A DNA stretch of 64,000 bases from Bog-473 sp963828505 (GTDB lineage: Bacteria > Actinomycetota > Acidimicrobiia > Acidimicrobiales > RAAP-2): NCBI GenBank assembly GCA_963828505.1, contig CAWHFM010000007.1:62001-126000 (forward strand), written 5' to 3'. Below, piece after piece: positions 1 through 8,657 of this stretch. Within the stretch, counting starts at the first letter, position 1; each line of letters starts with the position of its first letter. The notes under the pieces are model-generated. The model was given only the letters and a program-made list of their open reading frames with translations, did not search any database and was not told the DNA's origin. Made by a program: the position numbers and the translations under genes.

Positions 1-415
1 CGAGCCCCACGCGGGCGAGGGAGGGATCGGCCAGGGCAGCCTGGGCCGCCTTGCGCTGCTCGGTCACCGACCCGATGGTGATCTCGACCTGCGCCGCCGC
101 CCCGGCGAGCTGAACCTGCTCGGCCGACTGGGTCCGGTAGCGGCCGTCGGTGGTCAGCAGCGCACCGCCGGGGGTGACGGTGAGGATGCCGGCTGAGCCG
201 GAGAAGCCGGTGAGGTAGCGGATGTTGGGCAGCGTCGTCACGACGAGCGCGTCGATCTCGTGCTCGCCGAAGGCGCGGCGCAGGCGGTCGAGGCGGCCCG
301 TCGCCGTGATCGGCGGGAGCTGGGGGGCGGACGGGGCGTAGGGGTTGCGCCGCTCCGCCGCTCGGACTCCGCCTTCGCTCGGCGTGCTGGTCGTCGTCCT
401 GGTGGTGGTCGTCAT
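1..415 (-). CDS. Xaa-Pro aminopeptidase-like protein (M24 family), N-terminal part
   Basis: The gene runs off the left edge, so only the first 138 residues are seen. After a Thr/Arg-rich leader of about 35 residues comes a creatinase/prolidase N-terminal domain: an IDALVVTTLPNIRYLTGFSG stretch near residues 55-74, then GGALLTTDGRYRTQS. The metal-binding catalytic domain would lie outside the window. Family members cleave X-Pro bonds in cytoplasmic peptides. The ATG at 413-415 is the natural start. It follows aroQ after about 110 bases; in many actinobacteria a pepP/pepQ-type gene sits between aroQ and efp, which supports the call. Exact substrate class is not resolvable from the N-terminus. 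Confidence 0.85.
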   Translation of the reverse strand, partial: MTTTTRTTTSTPSEGGVRAAERRNPYAPSAPQLPPITATGRLDRLRRAFGEHEIDALVVTTLPNIRYLTGFSGSAGILTVTPGGALLTTDGRYRTQSAEQVQLAGAAAQVEITIGSVTEQRKAAQAALADPSLARVGL

Positions 416-524
416 CGCGTGTGCCTTCCTTCTCGTGGCTGTGGTCTCGTGGCTGTCGGTCTCGTGGCTGTCGGTCAGCCGGCTCCTGGCGACGGGTGGT
501 GGCGACATCGCCGTCGGCCCGTTC

Positions 525-971
525 TCATCCGCGCCGGTCCTCCAGGAGGGCAGCCACCGCATGGAGCGCGAGCTCGTACCCGAGTCCGCCGAAACCCGCG
601 ACGACCCCGTTGGTCACGGGGGCCAGCACCGATGTGTGACGGAACGGCTCCCGGGCGGCCGGGTTCGAGAGGTGCAGCTCCACCACGGGCCCTTCGAAGG
701 CGGCGACCGCGTCGTGCAGCGACCACGAGGTGTGGCTCAGGGCGCCGGCGTTGATCACCATGGCGTCGGCCCGCTGCCGGGCCGCGTGCACGGCGTCGAT
801 CAGGTCGCCCTCGTGGTTGGCCTGCCGGTGCTCGAGCTCGAGACCGTTGGCGCGCGCCGCCTTCTCCGCCCGCGCCACGTGGTCGTCGAGGGTGTCGGTT
901 CCGTAGATCTCGGGCTCCCGTTCTCCCAGGAGGTTCAGGTTCGGCCCCGAGAGGAGCAGGACGAGGCTCAC
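525..971 (-). CDS. aroQ: Type II 3-dehydroquinate dehydratase
   Basis: A 148-residue protein, the usual length for the small dodecameric type II enzyme that converts 3-dehydroquinate to 3-dehydroshikimate. The N-terminal GPNLNLLG motif is at residues 9-16, with the catalytic Arg18 and Tyr23 of the flexible loop following. VINAGALSHTS and the HLSNPAAREPFRHTS active-site segment come later. I chose the GTG at 969-971 because it overlaps the aroB stop (GTGA) and places the motif normally; the open frame extends far upstream but only as a shadow of aroB. It is the last gene of the aroC-aroK-aroB-aroQ operon. Confidence 0.95.
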   Translation of the reverse strand: MSLVLLLSGPNLNLLGEREPEIYGTDTLDDHVARAEKAARANGLELEHRQANHEGDLIDAVHAARQRADAMVINAGALSHTSWSLHDAVAAFEGPVVELHLSNPAAREPFRHTSVLAPVTNGVVAGFGGLGYELALHAVAALLEDRRG

Positions 972-2050
972 GTGCGGGCTCCCATGTCCGCCAGGGTAGC
1001 GAGCACGTCGGCCACGGCCACCCCTCGCACCAGCTCGACGCCATGTGGCCCGTCGAGCACGAACGCCAGGTCCTGTTGCGCCTTCTTGTCGCGCGACATG
1101 AAGGCGACCAGCTCGTGCGGATCGGCGCCGGGCGGGAGGTCCATGGGAAGGTCGTAGCTGCCCACGACGGCGCGGTGCTCCATCACGCGGGCCTGGTCGA
1201 TCCGGCCCAGCCGGCGAGCGAGATGCGCCGCGAAGATCAGGCCGACGGCCACCGCCTCCCCGTGCCGGAGGTCCCACGGATCGGCGGACGCCGCGCCGTC
1301 CTCCCCGCCGTCCGCGCCAGCGCGGCGCCGGGAGATGGAGACTCCTTCGAGGGCGTGGGCCAGGGTGTGCCCGTAGTTGAGGATCACTCGCCGTCCGCCC
1401 TCGCGCTCGTCCTCACCGACCACGGCGGCCTTGATGGCGACGCAGCGGGCCACCTGCTCCTCGATCGGCTGGTCAGGGCTCGGGGCCTCGCCGAGGAAGG
1501 CGTACTTGGCCATTTCGCCCCTTCCGCACGCCCACTCGCGGGCGGGGAGGGTGCCCAGGGTCTCGGTGTCGCAGAGCACGGCTTCGGGCTGCCAGAACGC
1601 ACCGACGAGGTTCTTGCCCTCGGGAAGGTTCACGCCGGTCTTCCCGCCCACCGCCGCGTCGACCTGGGCCAGCAGCGACGTCGCCACGTTCAGGTACGCC
1701 GTCCCGCGGTGATAGGTCGCGGCGGCGAAGCCGGCCACGTCCGTGACGATCCCACCGCCCACGGCGATGACCACGTCCGCCCGCGAGAGGCCCTGGCGGA
1801 CGAACGTCCGGGCGAGGTGCTCCACGGTGGCGAGCGACTTCGACTGCTCGCCGTCCTCCATGAGGCAGAGCTCGTGAGGCACGCCGGCGTCGAACCCGTC
1901 CAGCCATCCGGCGTCGACGATCGCCCGCTGCGTCACCACGGCGGCCAACGTCGCCGACTCCGGCACGAACCGCGCCACCTCGTGACGAACCCCGCGACCG
2001 ACGAGGACGGGACAGGACCGCTCCGCCAGCTCCACGGAGAGCGCGCGCAC
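968..2050 (-). CDS. aroB: 3-dehydroquinate synthase
   Basis: 360 residues, the family norm. It cyclises DAHP to 3-dehydroquinate in the shikimate pathway using NAD+ and a divalent metal. Visible hallmarks are the nucleotide-binding VIAVGGGIVTDVAGFAA segment near residue 95, then YHRGTAYLNVATSLLAQVDA and GGKTGVNLPEGKNLVGAFWQP, and the metal ligands in ILNYGHTLAHALE and LRHGEAVAVG. The start is GTG at 2048-2050; a second in-frame GTG lies 15 bases downstream. The gene starts about 24 bases after the aroK stop and overlaps aroQ by 4 bases, so the aro genes are probably co-transcribed and translationally coupled. Confidence 0.97.
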   Translation of the reverse strand: MRALSVELAERSCPVLVGRGVRHEVARFVPESATLAAVVTQRAIVDAGWLDGFDAGVPHELCLMEDGEQSKSLATVEHLARTFVRQGLSRADVVIAVGGGIVTDVAGFAAATYHRGTAYLNVATSLLAQVDAAVGGKTGVNLPEGKNLVGAFWQPEAVLCDTETLGTLPAREWACGRGEMAKYAFLGEAPSPDQPIEEQVARCVAIKAAVVGEDEREGGRRVILNYGHTLAHALEGVSISRRRAGADGGEDGAASADPWDLRHGEAVAVGLIFAAHLARRLGRIDQARVMEHRAVVGSYDLPMDLPPGADPHELVAFMSRDKKAQQDLAFVLDGPHGVELVRGVAVADVLATLADMGART

Positions 2051-2074
2051 CGAGCAGGCTCCTTCCCGCTCGCC

Positions 2075-2620
2075 CTACGGCCTCGGGCCCGGTGGCCGTG
2101 CCTCCGCCTCGGCGTCCCGCCAGCGGGCGACGACCTGGTCCGCCACTTCTTCGGGCCCGGAGCCCTCGACGTCGATGGAGAACTGCGACACCTCGGCGTA
2201 GAGCGGCTCCCGGACCTCGTTGAGCCGCTGGAGCGACCCGGCCGGGTCGTCGTCGAGCAGCGGGCGCCCGGTACCGTCGCCCACGCGGTGGGCCAGCGTG
2301 TCCGGCCTGGCGCGCAACCAGACCACCATCCCGCTCCCGCTGATCAGGGCGCGGTTCTCCGCGCTGAGCACCGCCCCGCCCGCGACCGAGACGACCGAAG
2401 GCTCGGGATCGTTGCAGGCCCGGGAGAGCACGTCGGCTTCGGCCCGCCGGAACGCCGCCTCGCCGTCCCGGGCGAACAGCTCGGGCACGGTGAGACCCGT
2501 CGACACCTCGACGTCGGCGTCGGAGTCGCGGTACGCCCAGCCGAGCCGGGAGGCCACCAACTGGCCGGTCGTCGTCTTGCCGGCCCCCATCATCCCGACG
2601 AGCAAGATGCGCGGCGTCAT
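2075..2620 (-). CDS. aroK: Shikimate kinase
   Basis: 181 residues. The protein opens with a P-loop, GMMGAGKTT at residues 9-17, followed by the shikimate-binding DSDADVEVSTG and the AFRRAEADVL and SVAGGAVL segments. This is the ATP-dependent kinase making shikimate-3-phosphate. The ATG at 2618-2620 overlaps the aroC stop by 4 bases (ATGA), fixing the start and implying coupling. The frame is open upstream through aroC but that part is a shadow. The C-terminus ends in a short Pro/Arg-rich tail. Confidence 0.96.
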   Translation of the reverse strand: MTPRILLVGMMGAGKTTTGQLVASRLGWAYRDSDADVEVSTGLTVPELFARDGEAAFRRAEADVLSRACNDPEPSVVSVAGGAVLSAENRALISGSGMVVWLRARPDTLAHRVGDGTGRPLLDDDPAGSLQRLNEVREPLYAEVSQFSIDVEGSGPEEVADQVVARWRDAEAEARPPGPRP

Positions 2621-3921
2621 CCCGTCCTGGTCCCGGCGCGCACGCCTGCTCCGGCTCCGCCTGCTGCTCCGGATCCGCCGGCAGGCCCGGTCCCGCCATC
2701 GGTCTCGCCGGCCGGCCCGGCGGCAGAACCAGGACCGCCGGCGCGGGCGACGGACGACGAGGGGGTCGAACCGAGGGAGGCGACGAAACCGTCGCGGTTG
2801 CGCACGACCTCCGCCAGGGAGTCCCCGCCGAACTTCCGCAGGGCCTCGTTGGCCAGCACGAGCGCGGTCATCGACTCCGCCACGACACCCATGGCCGGCA
2901 CGGCCGTGACGTCGGTGCGCTCCCGGAAGCTGAGCGACGGTTCCTTCGTGGCCACGTCGACCGTCTGGAGCACGGGCCGGTTCAAGGTGGCGAGCGGCTT
3001 CATGGCCACCCGCGCCACCAGCAGGGCGCCGTTGGAGATCCCGCCCTCGATCCCCCCGGCCCGGTCCGTCGGCCGCACGTAGCCCGACGATTCGTCGTAG
3101 AGGATGGCGTCGTGCGCCTCGGAGCCCCGCCGGCCCGCGTTGTCCCAGCCGTCGCCGATCTCGACGGCCTTGACGGCCTGAATCGACATGAGCGCCTGCG
3201 CCAGGTTGGCGTCGAGCTTGCGGTCCCATTGCACGTGGCTGCCCAGGCCGACCGGGACGCCGTACCCGAGCACCTCGGCCACCCCGCCGAGCGAGTCACC
3301 CGCCTTGGCCGCGGCCTTCACCGCCGCGATCATGGCCTCCTCCGCCGCAGGATCGAAGCAACGGACTGAGCTCTCGTCCACCGTCTCCAGGTCGCCGGGC
3401 CCGGGTCGAGGGCTGTCGGGTCCGGTCGTCGCGTCTCCGAGCCCCACGATGTGGCTCACGATCGACACCCCGAGGTGCAGCAGCAGCAGCTTGGCCAGGG
3501 TCCCCGCCGCCACGCGGGCGGCGGTCTCCCGGGCCGAAGCGCGCTCGAGCACGTCCCGGGCGTCGTCGAAGCCGTACTTCAGCATCCCCGGGAGGTCGGC
3601 GTGGCCGGGACGGGGTTGGGTCAACACCTTCGAGGGCACGCCCGGCTCCGGCGACATCTCCTCGTTCCACTTCGGCCATTCCGTGTTGGCGATCTCGACG
3701 GCCACCGGAGACCCCAGGGTGCGGCCGTGGCGGATGCCGCTGATGAGCGTGATCTCGTCGGCCTCGAAGCGCATCCGGGGACCACGCCCGTAGCCCAACC
3801 GCCGCCGCGCCAGCTCCTGGGCGATGTCGGCGGCCTCCACGGGCAGACCCGCCGGCAAACCCTCGACGATCACGACGAGCGCGCGTCCGTGGGACTCACC
3901 CGCGGTCAGGAAACGAAGCAC
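2617..3921 (-). CDS. aroC: Chorismate synthase with a Gly/Ala-rich C-terminal extension
   Basis: Converts EPSP to chorismate with reduced FMN. The start MLRFLTAGESHG (GTG at 3919-3921) is the canonical N-terminus, and GRGPRMRFEADEI, RPGHADLPG, the RASARETAARVAAG signature and DNAGRRGSEAHD follow. The catalytic core ends near residue 388; about 45 further residues are Gly, Ala, Pro and Ser, making it longer (434 residues) than typical. That tail looks disordered and may have grown by expansion of GC-rich repeats. It is the first gene of the aro operon; the stop overlaps the aroK start. Confidence 0.96.
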   Translation of the reverse strand: MLRFLTAGESHGRALVVIVEGLPAGLPVEAADIAQELARRRLGYGRGPRMRFEADEITLISGIRHGRTLGSPVAVEIANTEWPKWNEEMSPEPGVPSKVLTQPRPGHADLPGMLKYGFDDARDVLERASARETAARVAAGTLAKLLLLHLGVSIVSHIVGLGDATTGPDSPRPGPGDLETVDESSVRCFDPAAEEAMIAAVKAAAKAGDSLGGVAEVLGYGVPVGLGSHVQWDRKLDANLAQALMSIQAVKAVEIGDGWDNAGRRGSEAHDAILYDESSGYVRPTDRAGGIEGGISNGALLVARVAMKPLATLNRPVLQTVDVATKEPSLSFRERTDVTAVPAMGVVAESMTALVLANEALRKFGGDSLAEVVRNRDGFVASLGSTPSSSVARAGGPGSAAGPAGETDGGTGPAGGSGAAGGAGAGVRAGTRTG

Positions 3922-4015
3922 CCGCCCACGCTACCGGACGCCCTCCGCCGGTCTTGAGCCCAGCGTGAACCCGGCGGGGCCGGATCTGCGTCCGGGCGAT
4001 GCCGGCCCGGTCAGC

Positions 4016-4684
4016 TCAATAGAAGGGGTTCTCGCCGCTGCCGTGATCGGTGACATCGACCACCCGGGTGAGCTCTGGCACCTCTTCCAGCAACGCGGTC
4101 TCGATGCCCTGTCGCAGCGTCATCTGCGACATGGCGCAACCCTGGCAACCGCCCGAGAGACGGAGGTACGCCGCGCCTTCCTCGTCGTCCAGCGCCACCA
4201 GGTCGGCGCGGCCGCCGTGGCTGGCGATGGACGGGTTGACCTCCTGCTCGAGCACGGCGACGACCCGGAGCGCCAGGGGGCTGCCGATCCCCTTGGCCAG
4301 CACTTCCGCCGGCACGCCCGGTGCACGCTCCTCGGGTGTGGGCGAGTTGGGGTTGACGAGGACGAGACCACCCCCGCCGTCCTCCGACCACTCGAGACGG
4401 GCTCCACGGAGCCGCTCGATGCTGGCCGCCGGAACGATCACTTCGAGCCCGTCCTGGGTGTGACGGGAGTCACCCTCGCCGGCGTCGGAGATGGCCTGGA
4501 AGAAGAGGTCGTAGACGAACGAGCCTTCCTGGACACCCCGCACCTCGAGCCAGAGGGCCAGAGAGGACGGTTCAGGCTCCGCGGCGATCGCCTCCCGGAC
4601 GGTGCTATGTGCTTCGGGCGTGAGGGTGACGACGGCCTGGAGGCTCGAAGACAGCTCTTCGGTAGTTGTTGCCATGCCGGACAT
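4016..4684 (-). CDS. NfuA-like Fe-S cluster scaffold/carrier (HesB-like + NifU C-terminal domain)
   Basis: About 222 residues. Residues 15-115 resemble a degenerate A-type carrier (HesB/IscA) fold without the usual cysteines: TLTPEAHSTVREAIA, then LWLEVRG and YDLFFQ. The last 75 residues are a NifU C-terminal domain with LRLSGGCQGCAMSQMTLRQG, whose CxxC binds the cluster in NfuA homodimers. The two-domain order matches NfuA, which delivers 4Fe-4S clusters to apo-proteins. ATG codons at 4684 and 4675 are both possible; neither has a clear ribosome site, so the first is given. Confidence 0.88.
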   Translation of the reverse strand: MSGMATTTEELSSSLQAVVTLTPEAHSTVREAIAAEPEPSSLALWLEVRGVQEGSFVYDLFFQAISDAGEGDSRHTQDGLEVIVPAASIERLRGARLEWSEDGGGGLVLVNPNSPTPEERAPGVPAEVLAKGIGSPLALRVVAVLEQEVNPSIASHGGRADLVALDDEEGAAYLRLSGGCQGCAMSQMTLRQGIETALLEEVPELTRVVDVTDHGSGENPFY

Positions 4685-4832
4685 TCTAGGACCGGGCGGT
4701 TCACCGACGGACACCAGCGCTCCCGATGAGACACGGAGCCTGGTTTCCCGGCCGCGAGTCTCGACGCCGGTGGCGGCTGGTGGAGGCAATCGATGCCGTT
4801 TCGGGCGAAGGCGACGCTGTAACGTCCTCGCC

Positions 4833-5612
4833 GTGGCCCGAACCCCGAACGACACGCACGAATGGGTGAGCTTCGAAGACGAGGACGAGGAGCGCACCTG
4901 GGTCTTCGACGTCACCTTCCTGACGAGCAACTGGACCTGCATCTTCGGGAACGGATGCCAGGGGGTGCTGACCGGGCCGGCTCCCGAGCTCGTGCAGGGT
5001 TGCTGCAGTTACGGGGCGCACCTGGTCGACAAGAAGGATGCGCGCCGCGTCGAGAAGACCGCGGCCACGCTCACGGCCGAGGAGTGGCAGTTCCACGGCA
5101 CCAAGAAGCAGCTCATGGTGAAGAACAAGCACGGCGAGACGGTGACGAAGATCGTCGACGGCGCCTGCATCTTCCTCAACCGGCCCGGTTTTCCGGCCGG
5201 CCCCGGATGCGCCTTCCACATCGCCGCCCTCCGGCGCGGGGTCGACCCCTTGACCATGAAGCCCGAGGTCTGCTGGCAGCTCCCCCTACGACGAGAGGAT
5301 CACGTCGACGACGAGAACGGCCACGTGACCTCGACGGTGCGCCAGTGGGACCGCCGGCACTGGGGCAAAGGCGGCCTCGAGTTCCACTGGTGGTGCACGG
5401 AGGCGCCGGACGCGTTCGTCGGCAAGCGTCCCGTGTACCGCGAGATGGAGGGCGAGCTCACACGAATCGTCGGGGCCAAGGTCTATGCCCAACTCGTCGC
5501 AGCGCTCCGTCAGCGCGACCGGCTCCGCGGCCAACAGGTGGCACTCCCCCATCCTGCGGTGCGACGGCGCAGACCGACCAGCCCCGCCACGGGATCCCGA
5601 ACCAGCCGCTGA
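4833..5612 (+). CDS. Cysteine-cluster protein, possibly metal-binding (DUF3109/YkgJ-like)
   Basis: 259 residues, function unknown. The striking feature is spaced cysteines in the first two thirds: C in NWTCIFGNGC, a CC pair in VQGCCSYGAH, DGACIFLNRPG, GPGCAFH and EVCWQLPL. This layout recalls YkgJ/DUF3109-type proteins thought to chelate zinc or iron. The C-terminal 25 residues are Arg/Pro-rich and probably unstructured. The start is GTG at 4833, close to a plausible promoter in the short gap beside the divergent NfuA-like gene; that neighbour suggests, but does not prove, a link to iron or Fe-S metabolism. Confidence 0.7.
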   Translation: MARTPNDTHEWVSFEDEDEERTWVFDVTFLTSNWTCIFGNGCQGVLTGPAPELVQGCCSYGAHLVDKKDARRVEKTAATLTAEEWQFHGTKKQLMVKNKHGETVTKIVDGACIFLNRPGFPAGPGCAFHIAALRRGVDPLTMKPEVCWQLPLRREDHVDDENGHVTSTVRQWDRRHWGKGGLEFHWWCTEAPDAFVGKRPVYREMEGELTRIVGAKVYAQLVAALRQRDRLRGQQVALPHPAVRRRRPTSPATGSRTSR

Positions 5613-5655
5613 CCGCGCCGGCCGGGCGGCATCGCCTGGTTGGTCCTTCGACCCG

Positions 5656-5862
5656 TCAGTCCTTCAGCGGGTCCTCGTCGGCGTAAGAGGACGTCGGCGT
5701 CGAGCCCAGGATGCGGTCGTACTGATCCTCTTCAGCCATGCACCACGAAGCGTGGACGTCATCCGGCTCGGCCCCGCATTCAACACACCGCCCCGAGGAC
5801 TCCGTCGATGACCGCTTCAGACTGCGCGCTTCCTCGAAGCGCCGGTGGCGTCCTTTTTTCAC
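5656..5862 (-). CDS. Small Cys-rich protein, 68 residues, unknown function
   Basis: A short gene made credible by its start: AAGGAG five bases before the GTG at 5860-5862. The product is basic at the N-terminus (MKKGRHRRFEEARSLKR), then carries RCVECG and, 14 residues on, another Cys in HASWCMAEEDQYD; together they could form a small zinc knuckle (CxxC...C with the nearby His). The C-terminus is acidic. A TACAAT box about 80 bases upstream on the same strand may be its -10. I do not recognise the family. Confidence 0.6.
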   Translation of the reverse strand: MKKGRHRRFEEARSLKRSSTESSGRCVECGAEPDDVHASWCMAEEDQYDRILGSTPTSSYADEDPLKD

Positions 5863-6064
5863 GAGAACTCCTTGTCAAACCCGGTCCGCAAAATGCGTCC
5901 CGCCCGCGACCAGACGCTGCGAGGCGCTTCGGCCGCTGTTCCATTGTAGTGGTTGGGGCGCCGCTGGCTCCCCTCTCCCTGGTCAGAGGGCCGAACGGAG
6001 GGACGGGGTCCCGGTCCCGCCGTGCCTCGATGCCGTCGACCGGTCAACATCTACGCTGGCCGGA

Positions 6065-6316
6065 ATGTCGTCCACGGCCTTCGACCCTCAGGAGATGGTG
6101 ATCCGCTTCCGCCGGCGGGCCGAAGCAGTGCGGGAGCGCCCGATGCCACCGGTGGAGGGCGCAGAGCGGGTGCGGTTCCGAGAGCAGGCCCAACGCGACT
6201 TCTCGGACTTCGCCATGATCGGCGACGCCGACGTGGATCTGGTCGACGGCATCCTGACGCTGCGGATCGACCTGCGACCGCCTGATGCGAGGGGCGGCCC
6301 CGATCAGCCCCCGTAG
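6065..6316 (+). CDS. Small hypothetical protein, 83 residues
   Basis: Begins MSSTAFDPQEMVIRFRRRAE at ATG 6065. The product is mostly charged and helical-looking in the first half (RAEAVRERPMPP, RVRFREQAQRDFSDFAM), then has a short hydrophobic strand pattern (VDLVDGILTLRIDLRPP). No cysteines, no membrane segment. Its last 13 bases overlap the convergent flavin-reductase gene. Codon use (strong G/C at third positions) looks like coding sequence. No family recognised. Confidence 0.55.
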   Translation: MSSTAFDPQEMVIRFRRRAEAVRERPMPPVEGAERVRFREQAQRDFSDFAMIGDADVDLVDGILTLRIDLRPPDARGGPDQPP

Positions 6317-6861
6317 TGCATGCGGGTGTCCTCCATGCGCAGGACCTCGCCGGGCTCGCCTCCTACGTCGGTGACCTCGCCGATGCAGAGGGCGTGGCTC
6401 CCGAGATCTTCGAGGCGCGCCTGGCTGCAGACGAGGTAGCCGGCGGCCGAGCGCAGAACCGGGAGCCTGGCGGCTCCAGCCTCGGTGACGTCGTGCCCGG
6501 CCATGGAGGTCACCGCTCCGTCGGCGTCCCGGACGACCTTGTCTTCGGCCACCGGCTTGACGAACCGGCGCACCACGTCGCGATCCGAGCGACGGAGCAA
6601 CGAGATGGCGAAGCCGCCACCGCGCGAGACGAGGCCGGCCGTCCTCGACTCCCGCTCGAGGGCCACGGCCACGAGCTTCGGCTGGAGGCAAACCTGAATG
6701 ACGAGGTTGGCGGTCATCAGGTTGACCTCGTCGCGGTACCGGCTGCCGACGAGATACAGACCGCTCGGCAGGGCCCAGAGGACGCGTCGCCGGTGATGGT
6801 CGAAAGCAGTCTCGTCCTCAGGAACCGCCCCGCCGTCGTCGGACTGGACCCCACTGCTCAT
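6304..6861 (-). CDS. Flavin reductase-like FMN-binding domain protein
   Basis: 185 residues forming a single flavin-reductase split-barrel domain: RRRVLWALPSGLYLVGSRY, NLMTANLVIQVCLQPKLVAVALERESRTAGLV and GGFAISLLRR are the usual FMN-contacting strands. Such proteins supply reduced flavin to a monooxygenase or reduce ferric complexes. The ATG at 6859-6861 overlaps the stop of the upstream lipoprotein gene (ATGA), so tyrS, the lipoprotein and this gene form one tight transcription unit. The partner oxygenase is not in the neighbourhood. Confidence 0.85.
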   Translation of the reverse strand: MSSGVQSDDGGAVPEDETAFDHHRRRVLWALPSGLYLVGSRYRDEVNLMTANLVIQVCLQPKLVAVALERESRTAGLVSRGGGFAISLLRRSDRDVVRRFVKPVAEDKVVRDADGAVTSMAGHDVTEAGAARLPVLRSAAGYLVCSQARLEDLGSHALCIGEVTDVGGEPGEVLRMEDTRMHYGG

Positions 6862-7373
6862 CCGAAGATGCCCCCGCCGGCGTTGTCGGTCGTGGTCGTG
6901 GTCGTCGGCAATCGGCCGTCGATGGCACGGATGCGCTCGAGGGCCTCCTGGTAGAGCGCCTGGGCCTTGATGCCGTCTCGGTAGGACGTGTTCAGGAGCT
7001 CTTTGTTGGTCGCGCCCGCGTCGTAACAGTCGTTGGCGGCCGTGCCTTCGAGCCCATAGGCCTTGGTGAGGAGGTCGGTGACGGTGGGATCGGGAGCCGG
7101 GAGCTCGGTGTTGGCCATCTCGGCGTCGTTGAGCAGCGTGCTGCAGGCGGCGTGGATGGCGCCGGTCCCGTTGACCACATCTGCGGGAACGCGGGCGTTG
7201 TCGGCGATCAGAGTCCCGATGTCCTCCCCGAACCCGGTGCCGCTCACCCAGACCCCCATCTGGTGGGCGGCCGAACCCTCCTGGTCGGCTCCGGCGCACG
7301 ACGTCAGGACCAGCGCCGCTGCAGGCATAGCGAGGACGGCCAATGCGAACGAACGGAACGAACCCGGCCTCAC
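6858..7373 (-). CDS. Putative lipoprotein, unknown function
   Basis: 171 residues beginning with a signal peptide: basic MRPGSFRSF, a hydrophobic core, then the lipobox LTSC, giving a lipid-modified Cys near residue 26. The mature part has two more pairs of Cys (IHAACS, ANDCYD) and conserved-looking Asn/Asp turns; the end is a run of six Thr followed by DNAGGGIFG. Start is GTG at 7371-7373, overlapping the tyrS stop by 4 bases. It should be anchored on the outer face of the membrane. A very similar Thr/DNAGG ending occurs in the CapA-like protein at 56-57.4 kb. Confidence 0.75.
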   Translation of the reverse strand: MRPGSFRSFALAVLAMPAAALVLTSCAGADQEGSAAHQMGVWVSGTGFGEDIGTLIADNARVPADVVNGTGAIHAACSTLLNDAEMANTELPAPDPTVTDLLTKAYGLEGTAANDCYDAGATNKELLNTSYRDGIKAQALYQEALERIRAIDGRLPTTTTTTDNAGGGIFG

Positions 7374-8632
7374 GTGGCCCGCACGATGTGCACCTGTCTC
7401 CGGCCGAGGCGCAACACGACGTAGCGGTCGTGCAACAGGTCGGCACGACCGAACGTACGGTCGTCGGTCTGGCGCACGTTGTTCACGTATGCGCCACCCT
7501 GCTCGATGGTGCGCCTGGCCTCGCCGCGCGACTTGACCAGTCCGGTCCGTTCCAGTGCGTCGATCAGCGTCAGACCGTCAAGCAACTCCGCTCTCGGGAC
7601 CGGGGTCGTCGGCACGTCGGCGGTCACGGCGAGCAACAGCTCCTCGCTCAAACCGGCGATCTCCTGCCCGAAGACCGCGGCGGACGCCGCCTCGCACTTC
7701 TCGACCTCTGCCTGCCCGTGAACCAACGCCACGACCGAACGCGCCAGGGCACGCTGGGCCGATCTGCGCTCGGGGTGAGCCGCCGTCTCTCGGTCGAGGT
7801 CCTCGATGGCGGCATGGTCCAAGAAGGTGAAGTACCGCACGTAGGAGCCCACCACTTCGTCGGGCGAATTGAACAGGAACTGGTACATGGCGTAGGGGCT
7901 GGTGCGCGACGCATCGAGCCAGACCGTTCCCTCCTCGGTCTTGCCGTACTTCGTTCCGTCGGGCCTGACGACCAGCGGGGTGGTGAGGCCCCAACTCTCG
8001 TGGGCGCAGACCTTGCGGATCAGCTCCACGCCCATGGTGATGTTGCCCCACTGGTCACTGCCCCCGATCTGGAGCTCGCAGCCGTGGTCGACGTGGAGCC
8101 GGAGGAAGTCGTAGGCCTGGAGGAGCATGTAGCTGAACTCGGTGTACGAGATCCCGTGGTCCGGCCGTTCGAAGCGCGACTTGACCGACTCCTTGGCCAC
8201 CATCTGGTTGACCGTGAAGTGCTTGCCCACATCGCGCAGGAACTCGAGGGTCGACATGGAGCCGAGCCAGTCGGCGTTGTTCAGGAGGAGGGCGTTGTCC
8301 AGGTTCAGGAACTGGCCGAGCTGGGGACGGATGCCTTCGAGATACCCCTCAATCGTCTCGAGGGTGAGCAGCTGGCGCTCGTCCTGCTTGCCTCCGGGAT
8401 CGCCGATCATGCCGGTGCCGCCCCCGGCCAGCGAAATCGGCCGGTGTCCGGCCAACTGGAAGCGTCGAAGGGTGCAGAGCTGGAGCAGGTTGCCCACGTG
8501 GAGACTGTCGGCCGACGGGTCGAACCCGGCGTAGAGGGTGAGCCCCGGCTGGTCGAGACGCTTCCCGAGTTCCGGGTCGGTCACCTGGTGGATCAGGCCG
8601 CGGAAGGCGAGGTCCTCCGAGAGGGTGGGCAT
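7370..8632 (-). CDS. tyrS: Tyrosyl-tRNA synthetase
   Basis: 420 residues, normal for the bacterial class I enzyme. The HIGH-type motif is present as HVGN in ADSLHVGNLLQL near residue 44, Tyr binding is indicated by YAGFDPSAD and YDFLRLHVDHGCELQIGGSDQWGN, and the KMSKS-type loop appears as KYGKT in RPDGTKYGKTEEG. A C-terminal S4 domain (SRGEARRTIEQGGAYVNN) completes the family layout. The ATG at 8630-8632 is preceded by a short divergent intergenic region shared with the carotenoid oxygenase. Confidence 0.97.
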   Translation of the reverse strand: MPTLSEDLAFRGLIHQVTDPELGKRLDQPGLTLYAGFDPSADSLHVGNLLQLCTLRRFQLAGHRPISLAGGGTGMIGDPGGKQDERQLLTLETIEGYLEGIRPQLGQFLNLDNALLLNNADWLGSMSTLEFLRDVGKHFTVNQMVAKESVKSRFERPDHGISYTEFSYMLLQAYDFLRLHVDHGCELQIGGSDQWGNITMGVELIRKVCAHESWGLTTPLVVRPDGTKYGKTEEGTVWLDASRTSPYAMYQFLFNSPDEVVGSYVRYFTFLDHAAIEDLDRETAAHPERRSAQRALARSVVALVHGQAEVEKCEAASAAVFGQEIAGLSEELLLAVTADVPTTPVPRAELLDGLTLIDALERTGLVKSRGEARRTIEQGGAYVNNVRQTDDRTFGRADLLHDRYVVLRLGRRQVHIVRAT

Positions 8633-8657
8633 GCCGCGACTTTGCCATACGCAGGGA

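Noticed and set aside
1043..3082. 679-codon plus-strand frame across the aro operon
   Set aside because: Complementary to aroB, aroK and aroC, all of which have full family motifs.
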